Part shown: positions 25,691 to 32,794 of the stretch, one piece after another
Numbering within the stretch: the stretch's first letter is position 1
How the letters are laid out: each line of letters starts with the position of its first letter
Source: Bacteroidota bacterium
Lineage (GTDB): Bacteria; Bacteroidota; Bacteroidia; Flavobacteriales; Flavobacteriaceae
Length of the DNA: 32,794 bases
Reading direction: 5' to 3'
NCBI GenBank assembly: GCA_024280145.1
Contig: JAJRQR010000025.1
Location: 1-32,794, forward strand
Translations under genes and position numbers: made by a program
Notes under the pieces: model-generated
The model's input: the letters and a program-made list of their open reading frames with translations, nothing else
The model's database searches: none
What the model was told of the DNA's origin: nothing

Positions 25691-26587
25691 TTAAGCAGTT
25701 TTGGTTAGTTCTAAAAATTGTTCTTCTAGGCTTTCTTTTCGGTGAACTAAATAGGAAAGGTTAATTCCTTTCTCGAACAATAGCTTGTTTAATCCAGCAC
25801 TATCTAATGGGTCTTTTAAATAAGCGATAAGTTTCCCATCTTCTTGTTTAATGTTTCCAAAACTATCGTGTGTTTCCAAAACATTTTTTAATTTTTCTAA
25901 ATCATCGGATTGTAAAGTGAAAAAACCATGACTTGCAATCATATCTTCTACTCTACCAGAATACAAACTTTTTCCTTTTCGAAGTATCACCACATGGGTA
26001 CATACTTTTTCAACTTCATCTAATAAATGGGAAGCTAATAATATGGTAGTACCTTCTGAAGCAATTTGTTCAATAATTTCTCTAATTTGGTGAATTCCTT
26101 GAGGATCTAATCCATTAGTTGGTTCATCTAAAATTAATATTTCAGGATCGTTAAGAAGGGCAGATGCAATGGCAAGACGTTGTTTCATTCCTAAAGAAAA
26201 GGTTTTGAACTTGTCATCTTTTCGATCTAATAATCCAACAACATCAAGTTTTTCTGAAACTTTATCTTTGGAAACTCCTTTAATCTTACAAACTAAATTC
26301 AGGTTTTGAGCAGCCGTCATATATGGGTAAAAGTTTGGTCGTTCTATAATAGCACCAACTTTTTTTAATGCTTGGTGAGTACTTCCAGTGCCATCAAACC
26401 AATGAAAATTTCCATTGGTTTTGTTTACTACGTTTAATACGATTCCTAAAGTAGTTGATTTTCCGCTTCCGTTAGGCCCTAATATACCGTAAACATTTCC
26501 TTTTTCTATGGTTACTGAAAGATTATTAACCGCAGTTAGTGAGCCGTATTTTTTAGTGAGATTGTTGAGTGTGAGAATTTCTTGCAC
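25691..26587 (-). CDS. ABC transporter ATP-binding protein of an ABC-2 exporter, GTG start
   Basis: This is a 298-residue ATPase of the CcmA/NatA type. Residues about 5-210 are the nucleotide-binding domain: Walker A GPNGSGKST near 38-46, signature FSLGMKQRLAIA, Walker B EILILDEPTNGLDPQG and switch His in LLASHLLDEVE. Residues about 215-298 are the C-terminal extension common in ABC-2 exporter ATPases. All catalytic motifs look intact, unlike its partner permease, which carries an in-frame stop 17 bases downstream. The start is GTG at 26585-26587: no in-frame ATG exists upstream before a stop, and the frame begins right at the ATPase fold (MQEILTLNNLTKKYG). A TACTTTTA element lies at 26611-26618. 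The substrate is unknown. Confidence 0.93.
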   Translation of the reverse strand: MQEILTLNNLTKKYGSLTAVNNLSVTIEKGNVYGILGPNGSGKSTTLGIVLNVVNKTNGNFHWFDGTGSTHQALKKVGAIIERPNFYPYMTAAQNLNLVCKIKGVSKDKVSEKLDVVGLLDRKDDKFKTFSLGMKQRLAIASALLNDPEILILDEPTNGLDPQGIHQIREIIEQIASEGTTILLASHLLDEVEKVCTHVVILRKGKSLYSGRVEDMIASHGFFTLQSDDLEKLKNVLETHDSFGNIKQEDGKLIAYLKDPLDSAGLNKLLFEKGINLSYLVHRKESLEEQFLELTKTA

Positions 26588-26610
26588 AGAATATGTTTTT
26601 GTTGATTAGA

Positions 26611-26618
26611 TAAAAGTA
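26611..26618 (-). promoter_or_regulatory. Variant -7 element before the ABC exporter operon
   Basis: The minus strand reads TACTTTTA, one base off consensus, 23 bases before the GTG start and downstream of the 26-base palindrome. Confidence 0.35.
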
Positions 26619-26652
26619 AGACGAGGGACTGGAATTTTTGTTACAATTAAAA

Positions 26653-26678
26653 TAAATACTTATAGTTATAAGTATTTA
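26653..26678. repeat. 26-base palindrome between lptB and the ABC exporter operon
   Basis: TAAATACTTATA is followed after GT by its exact complement, giving 12-base arms. It lies 34 bases downstream of the lptB stop and 66 bases upstream of the ABC ATPase GTG. On the minus strand it is followed by TTTTAATTG, so it could be a weak AT-only terminator for lptB, or an operator upstream of the exporter promoter. Confidence 0.6.
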
Positions 26679-26712
26679 AACTAACTGAAGAACTTGATAA
26701 ATAAACAATAGT

Positions 26713-27456
26713 TTACTCAAAAGTTAATTTCTTCTTTCTAAGTTCAAAATTCTGACCTAAATACACTTTTCGTACCATTTCATCATTCGCTAAATCTTCC
26801 GGAATTCCGTGTTTTAAAATACTGCCTTCAAACATTAAATAAGTACGGTCTGTAATTGCCAAAGTCTCTTGTACATTATGGTCGGTGATTAGAATGCCAA
26901 TATTTTTGGTAACTAATTTTGCTACGATTCGTTGAATATCTTCTACCGCAACTGGATCTACACCTGCAAAAGGTTCGTCTAATAAAATAAAATGAGGATC
27001 GGTTGCTAAGGCACGAGCAATTTCAGTTCTTCTGCGTTCTCCACCACTTAATAAATCGCCTCTGTTTTTTCGGATGTGCCCCAAGCCAAATTCTTCAATT
27101 AACGATTCCATTTTATCGTGTTGTTCTTTTTTTGAAAGCTTCGTTAATTGTAAAACACTTAATATGTTATCTTCTACACTGAGTTTTCTGAAAACTGAGG
27201 CTTCTTGTGCTAAGTACCCAATTCCGTGTTGTGCACGTTTGTACATCGGGAATTTGGTGATTTCTTGATTGTCCAGATAAATATTTCCTCCGTTAGGTTT
27301 TATCAAACCAACAATCATATAAAATGAAGTAGTGTTTCCAGCCCCATTAGGTCCCAAAAGCCCAACAATTTCCCCTTGATTTACTTCCACAGTAATTCCT
27401 TTAACTACTTTTCTTCCTTTATAGGATTTTACAAGATTTTCGGCTTTTAATTTCAT
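26713..27456 (-). CDS. lptB: LPS export ABC ATPase LptB, with the Walker A lysine replaced by Asn
   Basis: This 247-residue cytoplasmic ATPase powers the Lpt bridge that moves lipopolysaccharide to the outer membrane. The family signs are GQEIV-type N-terminus, [18 protein letters not shown] (Q-loop and coupling region), [16 protein letters not shown] (signature, 136-150), Walker [14 protein letters not shown] with Glu161, switch His193 in TDHNVQETL, and the C-terminal [18 protein letters not shown]. Length and start are normal. The Walker A motif reads [11 protein letters not shown]: residue 41, invariably Lys in functional ABC ATPases, is Asn (AAC at 27334-27336). Everything else is intact. 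It lies 45 bases after tatC on the same strand, probably in one envelope operon with kdsD and tatC. LptFG/LptC are not in the window. Confidence 0.95.
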   Translation of the reverse strand: MKLKAENLVKSYKGRKVVKGITVEVNQGEIVGLLGPNGAGNTTSFYMIVGLIKPNGGNIYLDNQEITKFPMYKRAQHGIGYLAQEASVFRKLSVEDNILSVLQLTKLSKKEQHDKMESLIEEFGLGHIRKNRGDLLSGGERRRTEIARALATDPHFILLDEPFAGVDPVAVEDIQRIVAKLVTKNIGILITDHNVQETLAITDRTYLMFEGSILKHGIPEDLANDEMVRKVYLGQNFELRKKKLTFE

Positions 27457-27501
27457 AATTATATCTGAATAAGATGCTGACTAAATTAAGATTCTATTAG
27501 A

Positions 27502-28341
27502 TTATTTAGCTTGTTTTTTTAATAATCTTTCTTGTTTTCGGATAACTGCTTTCGATATAAAGATGCTAATTTCATATAAAAGCAAAATAGGAACGGATAC
27601 AATTATTTGACTTGCAATATCCGGAGGGGTTATTATTGCTGAAAGCACTAGAACAATTACCAACGAAAATTTGCGATATTTTTTTAAAATTACCGGTGTC
27701 ACAACACCTACTTTAGTTAAAATATAAATTAATATTGGGAGCTCAAAAATTAACCCACTTGCAACCACTGAAGCTCTAACCAACGAAATATAACTACTTA
27801 AATCGAAGTCGTTATGCACCTCACCACTTACTTGGTAGGTTCCTAAGAAGTTGATGGATAAAGGAGTTACCACATAATATCCAAATAATACACCAATAAA
27901 AAATAAAACCGAAGCGATAAAAATAAAACCTCTAGCAGATTTACGTTCCTTCATTTTTAATCCAGGACTTATAAATTTCCACATTTCATATAAAACATAA
28001 GGAAAAGCAACAATAAATCCTGCAGTAATAGAAGTCCAAATATGAGCAGAAAATTGTCCGCCCATCGTTCTACTTTGAATTCTGAAAGGTAATTCAGTAA
28101 AGCAAAAACTTTCTTTTACACCAACCGCTTGAGCCATTTGACAAAGTATTTGGTATGTAGGAAAGTCCGCATGTTTGGGTCCAAAAATAAGAACATCAAA
28201 AATAAAATCCTTAGCTAAAAAAGCAACCGTTGCTAAAATAACAACCGCTAAAGTTGAGCGGATTAAATGCCAACGCAATTCTTCCAAATGGTCTAAGAAA
28301 GACATTTCTTTTTCAGTACCTAAACTTTTACGCTTTGCCAT
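27502..28341 (-). CDS. tatC: Sec-independent (twin-arginine) translocase subunit TatC
   Basis: This is a 279-residue inner-membrane protein with six transmembrane segments that forms the signal-peptide receptor of the Tat pathway for folded proteins. The start EMSFLDHLEELRWHLIRS is the conserved cytoplasmic N-terminus of TatC, FPYVLYEMWKFISPGLKMKERK is the conserved second-loop region, and LPILIYILTKVGVVTP with ITPPDIASQIIVSVPILLLYE are the usual late helices. An insertion with two cysteines (about residues 55-90) lies in the first periplasmic loop, as in other Bacteroidota TatC as far as I recall. Its ATG shares one base with the kdsD stop (TAATG), implying translational coupling. No tatA is visible here. 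Confidence 0.97.
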   Translation of the reverse strand: MAKRKSLGTEKEMSFLDHLEELRWHLIRSTLAVVILATVAFLAKDFIFDVLIFGPKHADFPTYQILCQMAQAVGVKESFCFTELPFRIQSRTMGGQFSAHIWTSITAGFIVAFPYVLYEMWKFISPGLKMKERKSARGFIFIASVLFFIGVLFGYYVVTPLSINFLGTYQVSGEVHNDFDLSSYISLVRASVVASGLIFELPILIYILTKVGVVTPVILKKYRKFSLVIVLVLSAIITPPDIASQIIVSVPILLLYEISIFISKAVIRKQERLLKKQAK

Positions 28342-29306
28342 TAGATAATACCTTCGTTAGTTAGATTATGGATATGAACAATTCCTTTATAAATACCATC
28401 ATCTTCAGCAATCAATTGAGTGATACTATGTTTGTCCATAATCTCAAATGCTTCCACTGCCATCGCATTATTCGAAATAGTTTTTGGGTTTATAGACATA
28501 ATATCTTTTGCAGTAAGTCCGTGAAAACTATCAGCTTTCACTAGCATTCTTCTTAAATCTCCATCGGTAATAATCCCTACTACTTTATTATTTTCAACCA
28601 CTGCAGTAACGCCTAACATGTTTTCTGAAATTTCAATAATCACACTTTTAATATCCGTATCAGCATTAACTTGTGGCTTTTTATTCAGTTTTGATAAATC
28701 ACTTACTCTAAGGTAAAGTTTTTTTCCAAGAGAACCACCTGGGTGAAATTTTGCAAAATCTTTACTTGAAAACCCCTTTAAATCTAATAGACAAACTGCT
28801 AGCGCATCACCAATAACAAGCTGTGCAGTGGTGCTAGTTGTAGGTGCCAAATTATTTGGGCAAGCTTCTTTCTCTACATAAGCGTTTAATACAAAATCGG
28901 ATTGTTCGCCTAAAAATGATTCTTTATTCGAAGTAATTGCAATTAGTTTATTTCCTCGAGTTTTAATTAATGGCACCAACACTTTAATTTCTGGAGTATT
29001 TCCACTTTTTGAAATACAAATTACTATATCGTCATCTAAAATGGTTCCTAAATCACCATGAATTGCATCTGCTGCGTGCATAAAAATAGAAGGAGAACCT
29101 GTAGAATTTAACGTAGCAACAATTTTATTTGCGATGATGGCACTTTTTCCAATACCGGTTATGATAATTCTTCCGTTGGAATTATAGATACATTCTATTG
29201 CCTCTGCAAACTCTTGATCTATCAAATTCAGTAAGTTATCAATGGCTTTGCTCTCGGTTTCAATAGTTTTTTTTGCTACTAAAATAATCTGATTTCGTTT
29301 GTTCAA
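28341..29306 (-). CDS. kdsD: Arabinose-5-phosphate isomerase, KpsF/GutQ family (Kdo pathway)
   Basis: This 321-residue cytoplasmic isomerase converts ribulose-5-phosphate to arabinose-5-phosphate, the first step toward the LPS sugar Kdo. The SIS domain (about 35-180) contains IITGIGKSAIIANKIVATLN, AADAIHGDLGTI with the likely catalytic His83, ISKSGNTPEI, and NLAPTTSTTAQLVIGDALAV. FHPGGSLGKKL links to two CBS domains (about 200-321). The start is TTG at 29304-29306: no ATG is in frame upstream and the resulting N-terminus fits the family. It is the first gene of the kdsD-tatC-lptB operon and is divergent from recQ across 193 bases. Having kdsD with lptB is consistent with shared LPS biogenesis. 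Confidence 0.93.
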   Translation of the reverse strand: MNKRNQIILVAKKTIETESKAIDNLLNLIDQEFAEAIECIYNSNGRIIITGIGKSAIIANKIVATLNSTGSPSIFMHAADAIHGDLGTILDDDIVICISKSGNTPEIKVLVPLIKTRGNKLIAITSNKESFLGEQSDFVLNAYVEKEACPNNLAPTTSTTAQLVIGDALAVCLLDLKGFSSKDFAKFHPGGSLGKKLYLRVSDLSKLNKKPQVNADTDIKSVIIEISENMLGVTAVVENNKVVGIITDGDLRRMLVKADSFHGLTAKDIMSINPKTISNNAMAVEAFEIMDKHSITQLIAEDDGIYKGIVHIHNLTNEGII

Positions 29307-29499
29307 AATTTTTGGCTTTTTTTTAGTTGTATCTACTTCAGAAAGTATTATATTTAGATTGCAAAAAAATAATAAAATTTACACCTTTATATATAGGATA
29401 CTTTTTTCCTTATTTCGGTTGCTAAATTACGATTGTTAGTTTGTTAAAACAATTTTTATTTTTTTTTCAGAATACAACAAATTTAATTTTAAAAATAGA

Positions 29500-31698
29500 T
29501 TGGCAGAAATAGATGTTTACGCAGCGCTGAAAAAGCACTTTGGTTTTACAAAATTTAAAGGGCTTCAAGAAGTAGTAATTGAAAGCGTATTAGATAGAAA
29601 AGATGCATTCGTCGTAATGCCTACAGGTGGTGGAAAATCACTTTGCTACCAACTCCCCGCATTTATAGAAGAAGGAACAGCTATTGTGGTATCTCCATTA
29701 ATTGCATTAATGAAGAATCAAGTAGATGCTTTAAGAGCAAATTCTACGGAAGTAGGAGTTGCACACGTATTAAATTCTTCCCTCAATAAAACGGAAATAA
29801 AGCAAGTTAAAAGTGATATCGTTAGTGGAATTACAAAATTGCTTTACGTTGCGCCTGAATCATTAACAAAAGATGAGAATGTTGAGTTTTTACAATCGGT
29901 TAAAATCTCGTTTGTAGCTATTGATGAAGCGCATTGTATTAGTGAGTGGGGACACGATTTTAGACCAGAATACCGAAATTTAAAAAAGATAATTGAACGA
30001 ATTGGAGATAATATTCCAATTATCGGACTTACAGCTACGGCAACTCCAAAGGTTCAAGAAGATATTTTAAAGAACTTAGGAATTCAAGATGCTAATACTT
30101 TTAAAGCTTCATTTAACCGCCCGAATTTATATTACGAAGTACGTCCAAAAACGAAAGATGTAGATAAAGATATTATTCGTTTTGTAAAAAAGCACGAAGG
30201 AAAAAGTGGTATAATATACTGTTTAAGTAGAAAACGTGTTGAAGAATTAGCACAAGCACTTCAAGTAAATGGAATAAAAGCCGTTCCGTATCATGCGGGG
30301 TTAGATTCAAAAACAAGAGTACGACATCAAGATATGTTCCTGATGGAAGATATAGATGTAGTTGTCGCTACTATTGCCTTTGGAATGGGAATCGATAAAC
30401 CCGATGTTCGCTTTGTAATACATAATGATATACCAAAAAGCATCGAAAGTTATTACCAAGAAACAGGTCGAGCAGGAAGAGATGGCGGTGAAGGGATTTG
30501 TTTAGCATTCTACTCGTATAAAGATATTGAAAAGCTTGAAAAGTTTATGAGTGGTAAACCTGTGGCTGAACAAGAAATTGGTCATGCCTTGCTTCAAGAA
30601 GTAGTTGCTTATGCAGAAACCTCTATGTCTCGCAGAAAATTTATTCTGCATTATTTTGGTGAAGAATTTGATAACGAAACAGGAGAAGGTGGCGATTTGG
30701 ATGATAATATGCGTTTCCCTAAAAAGAAACACGAAGCTCAAAACAAAGCAGTTAAAATATTAAATGTAGTCGATAAAACAAACGGACGATACAAGTCTAA
30801 AGAAGTTGTTAATGTGTTAATTGGTCATGCAAATGCACTAATTAAATCGCACAGAACAGAAGATCATGACTTTTTTGGTTCTGGAAAAGAGCAAGAACCA
30901 GCATATTGGATGGCTTTAATTCGACAGTTATTAGTTGCAGGATATATTCGAAAAGACATTGAAACTTATGGTCTTATAAAATTAACGGAAGCAGGAAGCG
31001 AGTATTTAACTTCTCCTGTGTCTTTTATGATGACGGAAGATCATTCGTTTAAAGAAGCAAACGATGATACTATTATTGTAAATGAAAAAGGTGGAGGCTT
31101 TGTTGCCGATGATAAATTATTTGCCATTTTAAAATTGGAACGTAAAAAAGTTGCCGATAAAATGAAACTTCCTCCCTTTGTGATTTTTCAAGATCCTTCT
31201 TTAGAGGATATGGCATTAAAATACCCTATTACATTGGCAGAAATGGCAAATGTACACGGAATAGGCGAAGGGAAAGCTGAAAAATACGGAGCATCATTTG
31301 TTAAAATAATTTCCGATTATGTTAAAGAAAACGATATCATGCGTCCAGACGATTTTATCGTAAAATCTACCGGAACCAACAGTGCGTTAGAGTTATATAT
31401 TATAATGAATGTAGATAAAAAATTACCTTTAACAGATATTGCAGATGCCAAGAAAATGGAAATGAACGAATTAATAAAAGAAATGGAAGCTATCATAAAT
31501 AGTGGTACCAAATTGAATATTAATTATTGGATTGATGAAATTTTAGATGAAGACCAACAAGAAGAAATCCACGATTATTTTCTGGAGGAAGCGGAAACAG
31601 ACGATATAGAAACTGCCATGGAAGAATTTGATGGTGACTATGAAGAAGAAGAATTAAGACTCTACCGAATAAAATTCTTTAATGATGTGGCACATTAA
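29500..31698 (+). CDS. recQ: ATP-dependent DNA helicase RecQ, lacking the zinc-binding cysteines
   Basis: This is a 732-residue superfamily 2 helicase for DNA repair and recombination. Helicase lobe 1 has Walker A TGGGKS (about 42-47) and DEAH at 142-145 within AIDEAHCISEWGHDFRPEYR. Lobe 2 has QETGRAGRDG (motif VI). The RQC region follows (about 365-520), and an HRDC-like domain (about 545-610, LPPFVIFQDPSLEDMALKYP) precedes an acidic C-terminal tail. At the point where E. coli RecQ has four zinc-binding cysteines, this protein reads AETSMSRRKFILHYFGEEFD and then an acidic, cysteine-free loop. The start is TTG at 29500, because no ATG is in frame before an upstream stop and MAEIDVYAALKKHFGF matches the family N-terminus. 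It is divergent from kdsD. Confidence 0.96.
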   Translation: MAEIDVYAALKKHFGFTKFKGLQEVVIESVLDRKDAFVVMPTGGGKSLCYQLPAFIEEGTAIVVSPLIALMKNQVDALRANSTEVGVAHVLNSSLNKTEIKQVKSDIVSGITKLLYVAPESLTKDENVEFLQSVKISFVAIDEAHCISEWGHDFRPEYRNLKKIIERIGDNIPIIGLTATATPKVQEDILKNLGIQDANTFKASFNRPNLYYEVRPKTKDVDKDIIRFVKKHEGKSGIIYCLSRKRVEELAQALQVNGIKAVPYHAGLDSKTRVRHQDMFLMEDIDVVVATIAFGMGIDKPDVRFVIHNDIPKSIESYYQETGRAGRDGGEGICLAFYSYKDIEKLEKFMSGKPVAEQEIGHALLQEVVAYAETSMSRRKFILHYFGEEFDNETGEGGDLDDNMRFPKKKHEAQNKAVKILNVVDKTNGRYKSKEVVNVLIGHANALIKSHRTEDHDFFGSGKEQEPAYWMALIRQLLVAGYIRKDIETYGLIKLTEAGSEYLTSPVSFMMTEDHSFKEANDDTIIVNEKGGGFVADDKLFAILKLERKKVADKMKLPPFVIFQDPSLEDMALKYPITLAEMANVHGIGEGKAEKYGASFVKIISDYVKENDIMRPDDFIVKSTGTNSALELYIIMNVDKKLPLTDIADAKKMEMNELIKEMEAIINSGTKLNINYWIDEILDEDQQEEIHDYFLEEAETDDIETAMEEFDGDYEEEELRLYRIKFFNDVAH

Positions 31699-31822
31699 AT
31701 CTAAACTAATTTTTTTCTTAATGCCTTAATGGTAAAAAAAGAAACACTAATTCTACGAATTTTTACAAAAATCATTCTGTTAATACTACTCTAATTCTTT
31801 ATGAAATAGTAATCTGAATACG

Positions 31823-31830
31823 TACCTTTG
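31823..31830 (+). promoter_or_regulatory. -7 promoter element for the dual prolyl isomerase gene
   Basis: TACCTTTG is a full TAnnTTTG match, 23 bases before the ATG, and marks this gene as transcribed independently of recQ. Confidence 0.55.
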
Positions 31831-31853
31831 CACCTCATTTTAAAAAACAAGTC

Positions 31854-32783
31854 ATGCAAGACGGTATTTACGCAAAAATAACAACCGAAAAAGGAGAAAT
31901 CCTCATCAATCTAACTTATAAACTAACACCAGGAACCGTTGGTAACTTTGTAGCTTTAGCCGAGGGAAACTTAGAAAATGAAGCTGTACCACAAGGAACG
32001 CCTTATTATAATGGGTTAAAATTTCATCGTGTGATTCCAGATTTTATGGTACAAGGTGGAGACCCTAAAGGAACAGGAACTGGAGGTCCAGGATACAATT
32101 TTGATGATGAATTTCATCCAGATTTACGTCACGATTCTCCGGGAGTTTTGTCTATGGCAAACTCAGGTCCTAGTTCTAACGGAAGTCAATTTTTTATCAC
32201 ACATATAGAAACACCTTGGTTGGACAACAAACATTCTATCTTCGGAAATGTTATTGAAGGAATGGACGTTGTAAATGTAATTGAACAAGAAGATACCATG
32301 AATGTTGAAATTATTCGTGTTGGTGAAGAAGCAAAAAACTTTAATGCAGTTGAAACATTTAGATCATTTACAGGAGCTAAAGCAGAACGTGAAGATGCAG
32401 CTAAGAAAGCACAAGATGAAATGATGGGAAAACTATCTGAAGGTTTTGAAGAAACTGAAAGCGGACTTCGATATAAAATTATTCAAAAGGGAGATGGTGT
32501 AACACCAGAAAAAGGACAAACCGTTGCTGTACATTACAAAGGTATGTTTGCAGATGGTGGTGTTTTTGATGATTCATACAAAAGAGGAAACCCAATTGAA
32601 TTTCCAGTAGGAAAGGGCAATGTAATTCCAGGTTGGGACGAAGGTATTTTATTGTTAAAAGTTGGAGACAAAGCTCGTTTTGTAATTCCTTCACACTTAG
32701 CTTATGGAGAAGCTGGTGCAGGTGGAGTAATTCCTCCAAACGCTACTTTGGTGTTTGATGTGGAGTTGATGGAAGTAAAATAA
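31854..32783 (+). CDS. Cyclophilin-FKBP fusion peptidyl-prolyl cis-trans isomerase
   Basis: This is a 309-residue cytoplasmic protein with no signal peptide that joins two unrelated prolyl isomerase folds. Residues about 5-155 are a cyclophilin: FHRVIPDFMVQGGDP contains the catalytic Arg, SNGSQFFITHIETPWLDNKH carries the QFFI block and the Trp linked to cyclosporin sensitivity, and SIFGNVIEGMDVV follows. A charged helical linker (about 165-205) leads to an FKBP domain (about 205-309: VAVHYKGMFADGGVFDDSY, VIPGWDEGILLLKVGD, SHLAYGEAGAGGVIPPNATL), with the usual drug-pocket Tyr, Asp, Trp and Tyr present. Both domains look active. Such cyclophilin-first dual immunophilins (CFBP type) have been described in Flavobacterium. 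Likely roles are protein folding and chaperoning. It has its own promoter. Confidence 0.96.
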   Translation: MQDGIYAKITTEKGEILINLTYKLTPGTVGNFVALAEGNLENEAVPQGTPYYNGLKFHRVIPDFMVQGGDPKGTGTGGPGYNFDDEFHPDLRHDSPGVLSMANSGPSSNGSQFFITHIETPWLDNKHSIFGNVIEGMDVVNVIEQEDTMNVEIIRVGEEAKNFNAVETFRSFTGAKAEREDAAKKAQDEMMGKLSEGFEETESGLRYKIIQKGDGVTPEKGQTVAVHYKGMFADGGVFDDSYKRGNPIEFPVGKGNVIPGWDEGILLLKVGDKARFVIPSHLAYGEAGAGGVIPPNATLVFDVELMEVK

Positions 32784-32794
32784 TACTATTATAA

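Noticed and set aside
31718-31738. Short direct repeat (CTTAATG, CTTAATGG) and flanking T and A runs after recQ
   Set aside because: The repeat is only 7 bases with no stem of useful length. It is probably chance in AT-rich DNA.
1-32794. CRISPR arrays, tRNA or rRNA genes, insertion sequences, phage genes or toxin-antitoxin pairs
   Set aside because: I looked through the intergenic spaces and found no regular repeats, cloverleaf-like sequence, transposase or small paired genes.

Overview
The window is AT-rich (roughly two-thirds A+T) chromosomal DNA from a member of the Bacteroidota, almost certainly family Flavobacteriaceae. The evidence is type IX secretion (T9SS) sorting domains of both kinds (type A on two proteins, the gliding-motility-associated type B domain on one), many lipoproteins with short lipoboxes, a YtxJ bacilliredoxin-like protein, a DUF5686-type protein with a carboxypeptidase-regulatory domain, a cyclophilin-FKBP fusion, no visible Shine-Dalgarno sequences, and TAnnTTTG -7 promoter elements in front of many genes. 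I see no tRNA, rRNA, CRISPR array, insertion sequence or phage gene. It reads as core genome with lineage-specific surface proteins. No stretch longer than 300 bases lacks a gene.

Layout. 1-7.7 kb: a DUF5686-type outer-membrane protein, an unknown exported protein, smpB (trans-translation), a DUF6503-like lipoprotein, a histidine-phosphatase lipoprotein, a tetR-thioesterase pair with a promoter-overlapping inverted repeat, and a T9SS-exported thioredoxin-fold protein. 7.7-13.4 kb: clpB, ytxJ, a TPR-like lipoprotein and fumarylacetoacetase. 13.4-20 kb: glyA, followed closely by two large FG-GAP/ASPIC-UnbV beta-propeller proteins, one a lipoprotein and one a T9SS cargo. 20-25 kb: a cold-shock protein with its own promoter and terminator, a rhodanese lipoprotein, a beta-helix lipoprotein and a T9SS type B CARDB protein. 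25-29.3 kb: an ABC-2 exporter whose permease is interrupted by an in-frame stop, then lptB, tatC and kdsD, an envelope operon for LPS transport, Tat export and Kdo precursor synthesis. 29.5-32.8 kb: recQ and the dual-domain prolyl isomerase.

The strongest anomalies are two single-codon lesions about 2.1 kb apart in ABC-transporter genes. One is a TAA codon between TM3 and TM4 of the permease, with the downstream frame fully preserved. The other is an Asn codon replacing the Walker A lysine of an otherwise intact LptB. Either these are genuine and biologically striking, or they mark sequence errors. Other points of interest are the 7+7 and 7-repeat propeller pair behind glyA, a smpB promoter that implies a leaderless transcript, a RecQ without the zinc-finger cysteines, and a group of genes that can only start at TTG or GTG.
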